Shown here in pieces: positions 26,703 to 35,543 of a stretch of 46,729 nucleotides of DNA. The translations under genes were made by a program, and so were the position numbers. Source of the stretch: Lachnospiraceae bacterium (lineage in GTDB: Bacteria; Bacillota; Clostridia; Lachnospirales; Lachnospiraceae); the NCBI GenBank assembly GCA_030524525.1, contig JAUNGI010000017.1, forward strand, positions 1 to 46,729, read 5' to 3'. A model generated the notes under the pieces. It did no database searches. It worked only from the letters and a program-made list of their open reading frames with translations, and was not told the origin of the DNA. Within the stretch, counting starts at the first letter, position 1; each line of letters starts with the position of its first letter.

Positions 26703-27215
26703 GAGTATTCGGAGATACACAGGGACGAAGGCGGGAGCCGCATTCGCCGCATACAGGAGCATCCCCGCTTTCGGGAGCTGTGCGCGGCGCTTTGCGAGGC
26801 GGAAGCGGAGCGCCCGTTCTGCCGTCATACGACGGCGCACTTTCTGGACGTGGCGCGGTTGATGTACATTTACTGCTTGGAGGATGGAGCGGACCTTGAA
26901 AAGGACGTGATCTACGCCGCCGCGCTGCTGCACGATCTTGGACGCCGGGAGCAGCAGCTTTCCGGAACGCCCCACGAGGAGGCGGGGGCGCGGATCGCCG
27001 GGGACATTCTGGCGGACTGCGGCTTTTCCGAAGCGGAGATCCGCAGCGTGCAGCGGGCGATCTTGGGACACCGGAGGGAAGCGCAGGCCGGGGACGACCG
27101 CTTTGCGGCATATCTGTACCGGGCGGACAAGGGTTCCCGCAACTGCGCCGCCTGTTCCGCGCGGGCGGAATGCAGCTGGCCGGACGAGAAAAAGAATCTG
27201 TGGATGGAATACTGA
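26685..27215 (+). CDS. HD-domain phosphohydrolase in folate operon
   Basis: The 176-residue protein has an HD metal site (RHTTAHFLDVARL, then AAALLHDLGRR) and a downstream GHRREA motif. It ends with a Cys cluster in RADKGSRNCAACSARAECSW. It sits between folE and folP, one base from folP. The folate pathway needs an enzyme that removes phosphates from dihydroneopterin triphosphate, and that gene is missing here, so this HD protein is a fair candidate (inference). The start is ATG 26685 or 26700, both within a 15-bp tandem duplication. Confidence 0.82.
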   Translation: MERRAMEYSEIHRDEGGSRIRRIQEHPRFRELCAALCEAEAERPFCRHTTAHFLDVARLMYIYCLEDGADLEKDVIYAAALLHDLGRREQQLSGTPHEEAGARIAGDILADCGFSEAEIRSVQRAILGHRREAQAGDDRFAAYLYRADKGSRNCAACSARAECSWPDEKKNLWMEY

Positions 27216-27216
27216 T

Positions 27217-28023
27217 ATGAAGATCGGGAACAAAGAATTTGACGTAAAAAACAAGACCTATATTATGGGGATCCTCAACGTAACGCCGGATTCCTTTTCG
27301 GACGGCGGAAGGTACGACCGGCTGGACGAGGCGCTCCGTCACACCGAGGAAATGGTTCGGGACGGCGCGGATATCATAGACGTGGGCGGCGAATCGACGC
27401 GGCCGGGGCATACGCCCATCTCGGAGGAGGAGGAGATCGCCCGGGTCGCGCCGGTGCTGGAGGCTCTGAAAAGCCGCTTTGACGTTCCGCTGTCGGTCGA
27501 TACGTATAAGGGACGGGTCGCGGAAGCGGCGCTCCAAGCGGGGGCGGATCTCGTGAACGACATCTGGGGCTTTCGGCAGGACCGCAGGGTGGCGGAACTG
27601 ACCGCCCGCTACGGCGCGGCATGCTGCCTGATGCACAACCGGCACGAGGCGGCTTACCGGAACTTTATGGAGGAGCTTCTGGAGGATCTGCGGGAGTGCG
27701 TCCGCATTGCCGCGGAAGCCGGCGTGCCGGAGGAGAAGATCCTGCTCGATCCCGGAGTCGGCTTCGGAAAGACCTACGAACAGAATTTGGAAGCGATCCG
27801 CCGTGTGGACGAGCTGCACGCTCTCGGATTCCCGATCCTGCTCGGCACCTCGCGCAAATCCGTGATCGGTCTGACGCTTGCGCTTCCGACGGATCAGCGC
27901 GTGGAAGGAACGCTTGCCACGACCGTGCTTGCCGTGATGAAGGGCTGCGCGTTCGTCCGCGTACACGATATCAAAGAAAACCGGCGCGCCATTCAAATGA
28001 CCGAGGCGATTCTCGGACGTTAG
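27217..28023 (+). CDS. folP: Dihydropteroate synthase
   Basis: The 268-residue TIM-barrel enzyme joins 6-hydroxymethyl-7,8-dihydropterin diphosphate with p-aminobenzoate. Motifs: IMGILNVTPDSFSDGG (loop 1), DVGGESTRPGH (loop 2), VNDIWGF, LLDPGVGFGKT, LGTSRKSVIG and the final RVHDIKEN. It is the sulfonamide target. ATG 27217 lies one base after the HD stop, with the RBS inside the end of that gene. No unusual substitutions are seen in the pterin pocket. Confidence 0.96.
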   Translation: MKIGNKEFDVKNKTYIMGILNVTPDSFSDGGRYDRLDEALRHTEEMVRDGADIIDVGGESTRPGHTPISEEEEIARVAPVLEALKSRFDVPLSVDTYKGRVAEAALQAGADLVNDIWGFRQDRRVAELTARYGAACCLMHNRHEAAYRNFMEELLEDLRECVRIAAEAGVPEEKILLDPGVGFGKTYEQNLEAIRRVDELHALGFPILLGTSRKSVIGLTLALPTDQRVEGTLATTVLAVMKGCAFVRVHDIKENRRAIQMTEAILGR

Positions 28024-28054
28024 GTGGGCGCTGCGCTTCAGAACGGAGATTACG

Positions 28055-28885
28055 ATGGACAGGATCAAAATTAAAGGACTTACGGTATTTGCGAAGCACG
28101 GCGTCTATCCGGAGGAAAATGCTCTCGGGCAGAAATTTGTGGTCTCGGCGGTTCTGCACACGGACGCCCGAAGGGCGGGGCTTGCGGACGAGCTTTCGCT
28201 TTCGGTCGATTACGGAGCGGTCTGTCATTTTATTCGGGATTATGTCACGGCACACACTTGGAAGCTGATCGAGAGCGTTGCGGAGCAGCTTGCGCAGGGG
28301 CTGCTGCTTGCGTTCCCCGCGCTGGAGCAGGTCGATCTGGAGATCGAAAAGCCGTGGGCTCCCGTCGGTCTGCCGCTGGAGACGGTCTCCGTGGAAATCA
28401 GCCGGAGCCGGCATACCGCGTATCTGGCGCTCGGCTCCAACATGGGCGACAAAAAGGGCTGGCTGGATATGGCGGTAAAGCGCTTGGAGGAACGGGCGGA
28501 CTGTCAGGTAACGGCGGTTTCCGATTATATTGTCACCGAGCCCTACGGCGGCGTGGCTCAGGACGATTTTCTGAACGCGGCGCTGGCGCTGCGCACGCTG
28601 CTGGAACCGGAGGAGCTTTTGCAGGCGCTCCATGAGATCGAGCGCGAGGCGGGGCGCGTGCGGGACGTGCGCTGGGGACCGAGAACGCTGGACTTGGATA
28701 TCCTTCTGTACGACGACCAGATCGTCGATACGCCGGAGCTTCACATTCCGCACCGAGAAATGCATCTGCGGGAGTTCGTCCTCCGGCCGTTGGCGCAGAT
28801 CGCGCCGTGGAAGCGGCACCCGCTCACGCAGGAAACGGTTGAGGAGATGCGGGAAAAGCTTTGCGGCGAAAAGGAAATAGATTGA
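28055..28885 (+). CDS. folBK: Bifunctional dihydroneopterin aldolase / HPPK
   Basis: This is a 276-residue fusion. Residues 1-118 are FolB (IKGLTVFAKHGVYPEEN, SVDYGAVC, KLIESVAEQLA, EIEKPWAP). Residues about 122-276 are FolK (YLALGSNMGDKKGWL, SDYIVTEPYGGVAQDDFLN, RWGPRTLDLDILLYDD, PHREMHLREFVLRPL). It makes the pyrophosphorylated pterin for FolP. The ATG follows CGGAGATTACG; the sequence before it (GCTTCAGAACGGAGATTA) weakly resembles the 3' end of the repeat family. It is the last gene of the operon; no clear terminator follows before the tetR promoter. Confidence 0.95.
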   Translation: MDRIKIKGLTVFAKHGVYPEENALGQKFVVSAVLHTDARRAGLADELSLSVDYGAVCHFIRDYVTAHTWKLIESVAEQLAQGLLLAFPALEQVDLEIEKPWAPVGLPLETVSVEISRSRHTAYLALGSNMGDKKGWLDMAVKRLEERADCQVTAVSDYIVTEPYGGVAQDDFLNAALALRTLLEPEELLQALHEIEREAGRVRDVRWGPRTLDLDILLYDDQIVDTPELHIPHREMHLREFVLRPLAQIAPWKRHPLTQETVEEMREKLCGEKEID

Positions 28886-28913
28886 AAAATCACACTGATG
28901 TGCGGATTTCATC

Positions 28914-28957
28914 TTGACAAAGAAGGCGGCGCTTTATATAATATAACAGTGTTATAT
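28914..28957 (+). promoter_or_regulatory. tetR promoter with operator over the -10
   Basis: TTGACA (28914-28919) and TATAAT (28937-28942) have a 17-base spacer. A perfect 17-bp palindrome ATATAACAGTGTTATAT (28941-28957) overlaps the -10, a classic site for autorepression by the TetR encoded next. Confidence 0.8.
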
Positions 28958-28983
28958 GACGCGCCCCGCGAAGGGAGAACGGA

Positions 28984-29604
28984 ATGAGCGGGGAAAACGA
29001 CCGCAGCACGCTGGAACGCATCCACGCGGCTGCCATGGCGGAATTTCTGGAAAAGGGGTTTCAAAAGGCTTCTCTCCGGAATATCGTCAGGACGGCGGGG
29101 GTGACCACCGGAGCGTTTTACGGATATTACGCCAGCAAGGAGGCGCTTTTGGAAGCGCTGGTCGGCGAGCAGTACGAGACCCTGATGAGCACGTACCGGA
29201 GCGCGCAGCGGGAATTTGCCGAACTGCCGCCCGAAGAACAGCTGAAAAACATGAGCGTGATCTCCAGCGGCTGTATGCATGAGATGCTGCTGTACGGCTA
29301 CGAGCATTTACAGGAGTTCAAGCTGCTGCTCTGCGGCTCGGAGGGGACGCGCTTTGCGGGCATGGTCGATGAGATGGTGGAGATCGAGACGCAGGCGACG
29401 CATGATTTTCAGGAGGTGCTTGAGCGGCTTGGTCGGCCGTCGCCGCGCATTGATCCGAAGCTCGAACACATTCTGATCACCGGAATGTTCAACGCCTATT
29501 TCGAATTGCTGATACACGATATGCCGCTTGCACAGGCGGAGACCTATCTGAACGAAATGTGGAACTTTTACAGCGCAGGCTGGATGAAAATTATGGGGCA
29601 GTGA
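28984..29604 (+). CDS. TetR/AcrR-family repressor
   Basis: The 206-residue protein has an N-terminal TetR helix-turn-helix (IHAAAMAEFLEKGFQKASLRNIVRTAGVTTGAFYGYYASKEALLEAL). The C-terminal ligand-binding part is helical (SVISSGCMHEMLLYGYEHLQEFKLLLCGSEGTRF) and probably dimerises. A palindromic operator lies over its promoter. It is followed by a heterodimeric ABC exporter, which it probably controls, after a strong terminator and a second dyad site. Confidence 0.94.
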   Translation: MSGENDRSTLERIHAAAMAEFLEKGFQKASLRNIVRTAGVTTGAFYGYYASKEALLEALVGEQYETLMSTYRSAQREFAELPPEEQLKNMSVISSGCMHEMLLYGYEHLQEFKLLLCGSEGTRFAGMVDEMVEIETQATHDFQEVLERLGRPSPRIDPKLEHILITGMFNAYFELLIHDMPLAQAETYLNEMWNFYSAGWMKIMGQ

Positions 29605-29654
29605 CGCCCTGCCGCGAAGCGAAAATTGTCGCGGAGCGGCAGCGTTCGATGCCG

Positions 29655-29681
29655 GAATGTGCCTTGGCACATTCTTTTTTT
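29655..29681 (+). terminator. Terminator after tetR
   Basis: GAATGTGC, loop CTTG, GCACATTC and seven Ts form a perfect stem. The T run merges with a TTGACA (29680-29685). Confidence 0.88.
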
Positions 29682-29689
29682 GACATAGA

Positions 29690-29707
29690 GGTTAGCCAAA
29701 ACTAACC
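29690..29707. promoter_or_regulatory. GGTTAG-N6-CTAACC dyad, likely operator
   Basis: GGTTAG (29690-29695) and CTAACC (29702-29707) flank six bases, upstream of the ABC exporter genes. It differs from the tetR palindrome. TTAG...CTAA dyads resemble DtxR-type metal-regulator sites (tentative). Confidence 0.5.
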
Positions 29708-29791
29708 AAGGTAAGGAGGATATTGGGAGACGGCTGCAGCGTTTCCGGTATCATATATGGATGCATATTCTTTATGCAAGGAGGGATTTGT

Positions 29792-31570
29792 TTGAAGAAG
29801 CAATCAAATTTATCGCGGCTGCTTGCCTATGCCGGAGGGCATAAGATCCTGACGTATCTGTCGTGGATCCTTTCGGCGGCGAGCGCCCTTGTTGCGCTTG
29901 TACCGTTTTGGTACATATGGAAAATACTGAAAGAGGTGCTGGACGCTGCGCCGGATTTTGAGGAGGCGGAGCAGATTACCCGGTACGGCTGGATGGCGGT
30001 CGGGTTTGCAATCTTGGCGATGCTCGTTTACATCGGCAGTCTGATGTGCTCCCATTTGTCGGCGTTTCGGATCGCGACAAACATCCGCATTCGGCTCACG
30101 CACCACATCGCCACGCTTCCGCTTGGGCGGATCGAGCAGTTTGGCAGCGGGCGGCTGCGCCGGGTCATTGCGGAGACGAGCGGCTCGGCGGAAACCTATC
30201 TGGCGCACCAGCTCCCGGATAAGGCAAGAGCAATTTCTACAACAGTAGGACTGCTTATATTGCTGCTTGCGTTCGACTGGCGGCTCGGACTTCTGAGCCT
30301 GCTTCCGGTGGCGCTCGGCTTTGCGATCATGGCGAAAATGACCGGGAAGAGCATGCAGCGCAAAATGACCGAATACCAGAACGCACTGGCGGATATGTCC
30401 AACGAGGCGGTGGAATATGTGCGCGGCATTCCGGTCGTCAAAACCTTCGGGCAGACGATCTACTCGTTCAAGCGCTTCAAAAAGAGCATCGAAGCGTACG
30501 AAACGTGGGCGATCGCCTACACAAAGGAGCTGCGGCTTCCGATGATGTTCTATACGCTCGCCATCAACAGCGTGTTCGTGTTCCTGATCGCCGCCGGGCT
30601 GCTCTTTACGCGGGACGGCGTTTCCGACCGCTTTCTGCTGAACCTGATCTTTTACATCATCATCACGCCGGTCATCTCGCTGACGCTGACCAAGCTGATG
30701 TATCTGAGCGAGAACGCAATGATCGTGAACGACGCGCTGCAAAGGATCGACTCCGTGCTGGAAATGCCCTCGCTGGAGACGGAGGGAGCGCCGGCGCATC
30801 CGAAGGATTCCTCGGTGGAGTTCCGCGACGTGACGTTCAGCTATGACGGAAACAAGAACGCGCTCTCCCACATCTCCCTAAGGATCGAAGCGGGAGAGAG
30901 CGTCGCCTTCGTCGGTCCCTCGGGCGGCGGCAAAACGACGCTGGCAAGCCTTGCCGCCCGTTTCTTTGATCCGCAGAGCGGCAGCGTGCTGGTGGGCGGC
31001 GTGGATGCAAAACGGATCGGCAAGGAGGAGCTGATGAATACGGTTTCCTTCGTGTTCCAGAACAGTCGTTTGATCAAGGCTTCCATTCTGGACAACGTGC
31101 GGCTTGCCAAGCCCGACGCCTCCGAGCAGGAGGTCATGCAGGCGCTTCGGGCGGCGCAGTGTATGGACATCATCGAAAAATTCCCTGCGGGGGTGCATAC
31201 GGTCATCGGGACAAAGGGCGTATATCTGTCGGGCGGCGAGCAGCAGCGCGTCGCGATCGCCCGCGCATGGCTGAAAAACGCGCCCATCCTTATTCTCGAC
31301 GAGGCTACGGCGTTCGCCGATCCGGACAACGAGAGCCGCGTGCAGGCGGCGCTTACGGAGCTGGCAAAGGAGCGGACGGTAATTATGATCGCGCATCGGC
31401 TGTCCACCGTTGTCAACGCCGACCGCATCTATGTTCTGCGGGACGGCGCGCTTGCGGAAAGCGGAAGCTGCCGGGAGCTGCTTGACTCGGACGGCGTGTT
31501 CCGCAGGATGTGGCAGGAGTACCGGCGTTCGGTTCGGTGGAAGGTGGCAAAGGAGGCGGAAACGATATGA
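29792..31570 (+). CDS. ABC exporter half (membrane plus ATPase), subunit 1
   Basis: The 592-residue half-transporter has six membrane helices (about residues 15-310) followed by an ATPase with Walker A GPSGGGKTT, signature LSGGEQQRVAIARAW, Walker B ILILDEATAFADP and switch AHRLSTVV. This YbtP/IrtA-like layout pairs with the next gene; the two probably form a heterodimer. The start TTG 29792 follows AAGGAGGG by six bases; another TTG (29723) lies three bases behind AGGAGG and would add 23 residues, so the start is uncertain. The stop overlaps the next start by four bases. Substrate unknown; siderophore or drug are both possible. Confidence 0.9.
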   Translation: MKKQSNLSRLLAYAGGHKILTYLSWILSAASALVALVPFWYIWKILKEVLDAAPDFEEAEQITRYGWMAVGFAILAMLVYIGSLMCSHLSAFRIATNIRIRLTHHIATLPLGRIEQFGSGRLRRVIAETSGSAETYLAHQLPDKARAISTTVGLLILLLAFDWRLGLLSLLPVALGFAIMAKMTGKSMQRKMTEYQNALADMSNEAVEYVRGIPVVKTFGQTIYSFKRFKKSIEAYETWAIAYTKELRLPMMFYTLAINSVFVFLIAAGLLFTRDGVSDRFLLNLIFYIIITPVISLTLTKLMYLSENAMIVNDALQRIDSVLEMPSLETEGAPAHPKDSSVEFRDVTFSYDGNKNALSHISLRIEAGESVAFVGPSGGGKTTLASLAARFFDPQSGSVLVGGVDAKRIGKEELMNTVSFVFQNSRLIKASILDNVRLAKPDASEQEVMQALRAAQCMDIIEKFPAGVHTVIGTKGVYLSGGEQQRVAIARAWLKNAPILILDEATAFADPDNESRVQAALTELAKERTVIMIAHRLSTVVNADRIYVLRDGALAESGSCRELLDSDGVFRRMWQEYRRSVRWKVAKEAETI

Positions 31571-33300
31571 TAAAGAAATTGCAGAGAAGATTCGCGCTTT
31601 CCCGAAAGGGCGCGGTCGATATGATAAAAGGCAGTCTGTTCTGCGCGCTGCAAAACGTTGCGTTTATGCTTCCCGCAGGTCTTCTGTACAATCTGGTAAG
31701 CGATCTGATGGACGGAGGCGTGAGCCGGAGCAGGACGGCGTTCTACCTTCTTGGCTGCGTGATCTGCGCGGCGCTGATCCTGCTGACGACATGGTTCCAG
31801 TATAACGGCACGTATCTGGCGACCTATCTGGAAACCGGCGTGCGCCGGATCAATCTGGCGGAGCGGCTGCGGCGGATCCCGCTTTCCTTCTTCGGGAAAA
31901 AGGATCTGGCAGACCTGACGTCTTCGATTATGAACGACTGTACGGTGCTGGAAACAAGCCAGTCCCATTTCGTGGGAGCGCTGCTGGGTTCCATCCTTTC
32001 GACGGTTCTGATCGCGGTATCGCTGTTCTTTTTCGACTGGCGGCTGGCGCTGGCGGCGCTTTGGGTGCTGCCGATCTCCTTTGCCGTGGTCGCCCTTTCC
32101 GCCAAGGTGCAGCAGGGCTTTTCGCGCAGATCGGTCAAGGCGAGGGTCGCATATGAGGAAGGCGTTCAGGAGTGCATGGAGACGATGGGCGATCTGCGCT
32201 CCAACAATGCGGAGCAGGCGTATCTTGCAAAGCTTGACGAAAAGGTAAGGTATGTGGAGAAACGGGCGATCATCTCCGAGCTGGGAACGGCGGTCTTCGT
32301 CGTTTCCGCCGATATGGTCCTGAAGCTCGGCATTGCCACGGTGGCGCTCGTCGGCTCCGTGCTGCTGATCGACGGCAGTCTTGACGTGCTTACGTTTTTC
32401 CTGTTTCTGCTGGTGGTCTCGCGGCTGTACGATCCGTTGGAGGGCGCGCTTCAAAATCTGGCGGCGATCATCGCCACAAGCAGCAATATTGAGCGCATGA
32501 ACGAGATCCTCGATCATCCGATCCAAGGCGGCGAAAGCAGACTTTCGAACGACGGCTGCGATATTGTGTTTGACCGCGTGGGGTTTGCCTACAACACCGG
32601 AGAGACCGTATTGAAGGACGTTTCCTTTACCGCCAAGCAGGGGGAGGTCACGGCGCTTGTAGGACCTTCGGGCGGCGGCAAAACAACGGTCTCCCGTCTG
32701 GCGGCGCGCTTCTGGGATATCGACAGGGGCAGGATCACGGTGGGCGGTATGGACGTGTCGAAGGTCGAGCCGGAAACGCTGATGTCGCTCTATTCGATCG
32801 TCTTTCAGGATGTGACGCTGTTTGACAATACGATCCTCGAAAACATCCGCATCGGCAGAAAGGACGCCACCGACGAGGAGGTGCTTGCGGCGGCAAGGCT
32901 TGCCAACGTGGACGAATTTGCCGAGAAGCTGCCGGAGAAGTGGAACAGCAACATCGGGGAAAACGGGTGCGCGCTTTCCGGCGGCGAGCGTCAGCGGATC
33001 TCCATTGCCCGCGCATTCCTAAAGGACGCGCCGATCGTACTTCTGGACGAGGCGACCGCCTCTTTGGACGTGGAAAACGAGACGGCGATCCAGTCGGCGC
33101 TTTCCAGACTTATCAAAAACAAGACCGTGCTTGTGATTGCGCACCGGATGCGCACCGTTGCCGGAGCCGACAAGATCGTCGTACTGGCGGACGGGGTGGT
33201 CGCCGAAGCGGGGACGCCCGAGGAGCTGCTAAGAAAGGACGGTATCTACGCCCGCATGGCGCGCTTGCAGACCGAAAGCCAAAACTGGACGCTCGGCTAG
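31567..33300 (+). CDS. ABC exporter half (membrane plus ATPase), subunit 2
   Basis: The 577-residue partner of subunit 1 has six membrane helices and an ATPase with Walker A GPSGGGKTT, signature LSGGERQRISIARAF, Walker B IVLLDEATASLDVEN and switch AHRMRTVAGAD. Unlike subunit 1 it has the full ATASLD Walker B/D-loop sequence. ATG 31567 overlaps the upstream stop as ATGA, which is strong translational coupling. The pair lies behind the tetR gene and the CTAACC dyad. Confidence 0.92.
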   Translation: MIKKLQRRFALSRKGAVDMIKGSLFCALQNVAFMLPAGLLYNLVSDLMDGGVSRSRTAFYLLGCVICAALILLTTWFQYNGTYLATYLETGVRRINLAERLRRIPLSFFGKKDLADLTSSIMNDCTVLETSQSHFVGALLGSILSTVLIAVSLFFFDWRLALAALWVLPISFAVVALSAKVQQGFSRRSVKARVAYEEGVQECMETMGDLRSNNAEQAYLAKLDEKVRYVEKRAIISELGTAVFVVSADMVLKLGIATVALVGSVLLIDGSLDVLTFFLFLLVVSRLYDPLEGALQNLAAIIATSSNIERMNEILDHPIQGGESRLSNDGCDIVFDRVGFAYNTGETVLKDVSFTAKQGEVTALVGPSGGGKTTVSRLAARFWDIDRGRITVGGMDVSKVEPETLMSLYSIVFQDVTLFDNTILENIRIGRKDATDEEVLAAARLANVDEFAEKLPEKWNSNIGENGCALSGGERQRISIARAFLKDAPIVLLDEATASLDVENETAIQSALSRLIKNKTVLVIAHRMRTVAGADKIVVLADGVVAEAGTPEELLRKDGIYARMARLQTESQNWTLG

Positions 33301-33331
33301 ACCCCGCGGAAATGGCGGGGCGAAAAAAGCG

Positions 33332-33394
33332 TTGTCATATGCTTCAAAATCTTGTATACTGTACGCAGGCGGGAAACTGCCTGCGTATTTTTTT
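33332..33394 (+). promoter_or_regulatory. Promoter running directly into a hairpin with a T run
   Basis: TTGTCA (33332-33337) and TATACT (33355-33360) are 17 bases apart. Transcription would begin near 33367, within the left arm of the terminator-like hairpin ACGCAGGC/GCCTGCGT (33363-33370 with 33379-33386) and T run that follows. The start would remove part of the arm, which could weaken the terminator for transcripts from this promoter but not for readthrough from the ABC genes. Confidence 0.55.
33363..33394 (+). terminator. Terminator of the ABC exporter operon
   Basis: The perfect 8-bp arms ACGCAGGC and GCCTGCGT around GGGAAACT are followed by ATTTTTTTC. TATAGGAAA comes directly behind it. 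Confidence 0.75.
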
Positions 33395-33438
33395 CTATAG
33401 GAAACGCGGAAATCATTATTTATTAGGAGTATGCAGAA

Positions 33439-35520
33439 ATGAAAAAACGTACTTGGGGAAAACGCTTGGCCTCGCTTGGCGGCGTATGTCTGGCAGGGGC
33501 GCTGCTGCTGGCTGGCGCTTTTGCGGCGGAACAGCCGGAGAGCGGCGCCCGGGACGGCGAGCTGACCGGCCGCACGGCTGCCGAGGTTGTGGAACAGATG
33601 GGGCTTGGCTGGAATTTGGGAAATACCTTTGACGCCACCGGCGGAAACGCTGCGGACGTATTCAGTCAGGAGCAGTCATGGGGCAATCCGAAGGTGACGG
33701 AGGAGCTGATCGCCGCGGTGCAGGACGGCGGCTTTACGACCATCCGCATTCCGGTGACATGGTATAAGCACCTGTCCTCGGACGGGAATTTTACGATCGA
33801 CGAGGCCTTTCTGGAACGCGTCAAGACGGTCGTGGACTATGCCTACGAGCGCGGCATGTACATCATCCTGAACGTGCATCACGAGGAATGGATCAATACG
33901 TCGAAGCTTTCGGAGAACGAGGAAGCCATTGCATGGCAGCTCTCCTGCATTTGGGCGCAGGTGGCGGAGGCGTTTGCGGACTATGACCAGCACCTGATCT
34001 TTGAGGGCATGAACGAGCCGCGTCTTTCGGGGACCAACATCGAATGGAGCGGCAATCAGGAAGCCTATCAGACGATCAACTATCTGAATCAGGTGTTTAC
34101 CAACACCGTGCGGAACAACGGCAAGGGACACAATCCGGAGCGCTGCCTGATGATTCCGGGCTATGCGGCGTCCAATTCGTCGTCGATCTTGGAGTCGATC
34201 TCGCTTCCCACATGGAACGGGGAGGTCGTGAACAATCTGGTGATCTCGGTGCATGGGTACGCACCCTACGATTTTTGCCTGAGCGATACGATGAAGGACT
34301 TTGATCCCGCCAAGTCGGAATGCACCAGCGCGATCAATCAGATGTTTGCCGACGTTAAGAGCCAGTTTTTGGATCAGGGCATTCCGGTCGTGCTGGGCGA
34401 GACGAGCGCGACCAATAAGGACAATACTGAAGCCCGGGAACGTTGGGCGCTCTACATGGGTAGAACCTCGGCGGAATACGGAGTTCCTTGCGTGATCTGG
34501 GACAACGGCGCCAACGGCAACTCCGGCGGCGAGTGCCATGCGTACATCAACCGGAACACGCTGGAATGGAACTTCCCGACGGTCGTAAACGCATTCCTTG
34601 AGGGGATCGACAGCGTCGAATGGGGCAGCGCGCTTACGGGCGGAAATTCGCAGCCGACCGAGTCCCTTTTGGACGGGACCGTGCTTTGGAGCAAGAGCGA
34701 GGGACAGACGAGCACAAAGGAATGGGATGCTTCGTTTATTTCGATGGCGGCAAAGAGCAGCTATGTGACCGAGGGCAGAGAGATCGCGGTGGTCTATACC
34801 GGAGAGGGCGAGGTCAAGATGGTGCTTGACAGCGCCGAAAAGAGCGTTTGGTGGATCCCGGTAGATCCCGCCCGCGTGGAGGAGCTTTCCGGGAAAAAGG
34901 TCGCTTATTTTACATACGAGGATATGCTTCGGGAGATGAACGCCAACGGCGTTGACAACGGCTCGCAGCTTCGGAACATGAGCTTCCTTGCCGCAAACGG
35001 CAGCATTACCGCCTATGAGGTTACTGCCTCCGGCGATCTGACCTCTGTGACCTACCGTGTAAACGGCCAGCAGTATGCGACCGGAACCGAGCTTCCGGAG
35101 GAACCGCAGGTCGCGCACATGACCTTCGGAGGCTGGTACACAACGAAGGATTATCAGCCGGGGACGGAATATGACGGCACGACGGAGCCGGACGGAGAAG
35201 TGACGGTCTATGCAAAGCTGGCGCTGACCGAAATGCCCACCGTGGATGCTTTGGGGGCGCTTGCAACGCCTACGCCCACCGCAGCTCCCACCAAGGCCCC
35301 GACCAAGGCGCCTACGCCTACGCCGACCGTGGCCGCCGAGAAGGACGACAGCGAAAAGGACGATAAGGATTCCGATTTTTCTTTGCTTTGGATCATCGGT
35401 TTACTCGCCGCTGTGGCAGTGGTCGCTATGATCGTCGTCGTCGTGTGGATTCTGCAAAGGAAGAGGGCGAAGAATGACGGGGCGTCAAAGGAAGAAAAAG
35501 AACCGGACAAGGAGAAATAG
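33439..35520 (+). CDS. Membrane-anchored GH5 endoglucanase
   Basis: The 693-residue enzyme has a signal peptide (residues 1-30), a GH5 catalytic domain (about residues 45-390; GLGWNLGNTFDA, NVHHEEW, acid/base EGMNEP Glu193, nucleophile VLGETSA Glu321), a beta-rich domain at about residues 415-530 that may bind carbohydrate, and one InlB-type repeat (VTYRVNGQQYATG, HMTFGGWYT). A Thr/Pro linker follows (TPTPTAAPTKAPTKAPTPT), then a membrane helix (IIGLLAAVAVVAMIVVVVWIL) and a charged tail. It is therefore held on the outer face of the membrane. AGGAG lies before the ATG. It cleaves cellulose or related beta-glucan. Confidence 0.9.
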   Translation: MKKRTWGKRLASLGGVCLAGALLLAGAFAAEQPESGARDGELTGRTAAEVVEQMGLGWNLGNTFDATGGNAADVFSQEQSWGNPKVTEELIAAVQDGGFTTIRIPVTWYKHLSSDGNFTIDEAFLERVKTVVDYAYERGMYIILNVHHEEWINTSKLSENEEAIAWQLSCIWAQVAEAFADYDQHLIFEGMNEPRLSGTNIEWSGNQEAYQTINYLNQVFTNTVRNNGKGHNPERCLMIPGYAASNSSSILESISLPTWNGEVVNNLVISVHGYAPYDFCLSDTMKDFDPAKSECTSAINQMFADVKSQFLDQGIPVVLGETSATNKDNTEARERWALYMGRTSAEYGVPCVIWDNGANGNSGGECHAYINRNTLEWNFPTVVNAFLEGIDSVEWGSALTGGNSQPTESLLDGTVLWSKSEGQTSTKEWDASFISMAAKSSYVTEGREIAVVYTGEGEVKMVLDSAEKSVWWIPVDPARVEELSGKKVAYFTYEDMLREMNANGVDNGSQLRNMSFLAANGSITAYEVTASGDLTSVTYRVNGQQYATGTELPEEPQVAHMTFGGWYTTKDYQPGTEYDGTTEPDGEVTVYAKLALTEMPTVDALGALATPTPTAAPTKAPTKAPTPTPTVAAEKDDSEKDDKDSDFSLLWIIGLLAAVAVVAMIVVVVWILQRKRAKNDGASKEEKEPDKEK

Positions 35521-35543
35521 TCGAGCGGGAGACGGAGGAGATC

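Noticed and set aside
28021-28055. A repeat-family 3' module before folBK
   Set aside because: GCTTCAGAACGGAGATTACG is only loosely similar and could be an ordinary ribosome binding site.
25933-28068. A 711-codon minus-strand frame across the folate operon
   Set aside because: Antisense to four well recognised genes, low-complexity composition, no motif.
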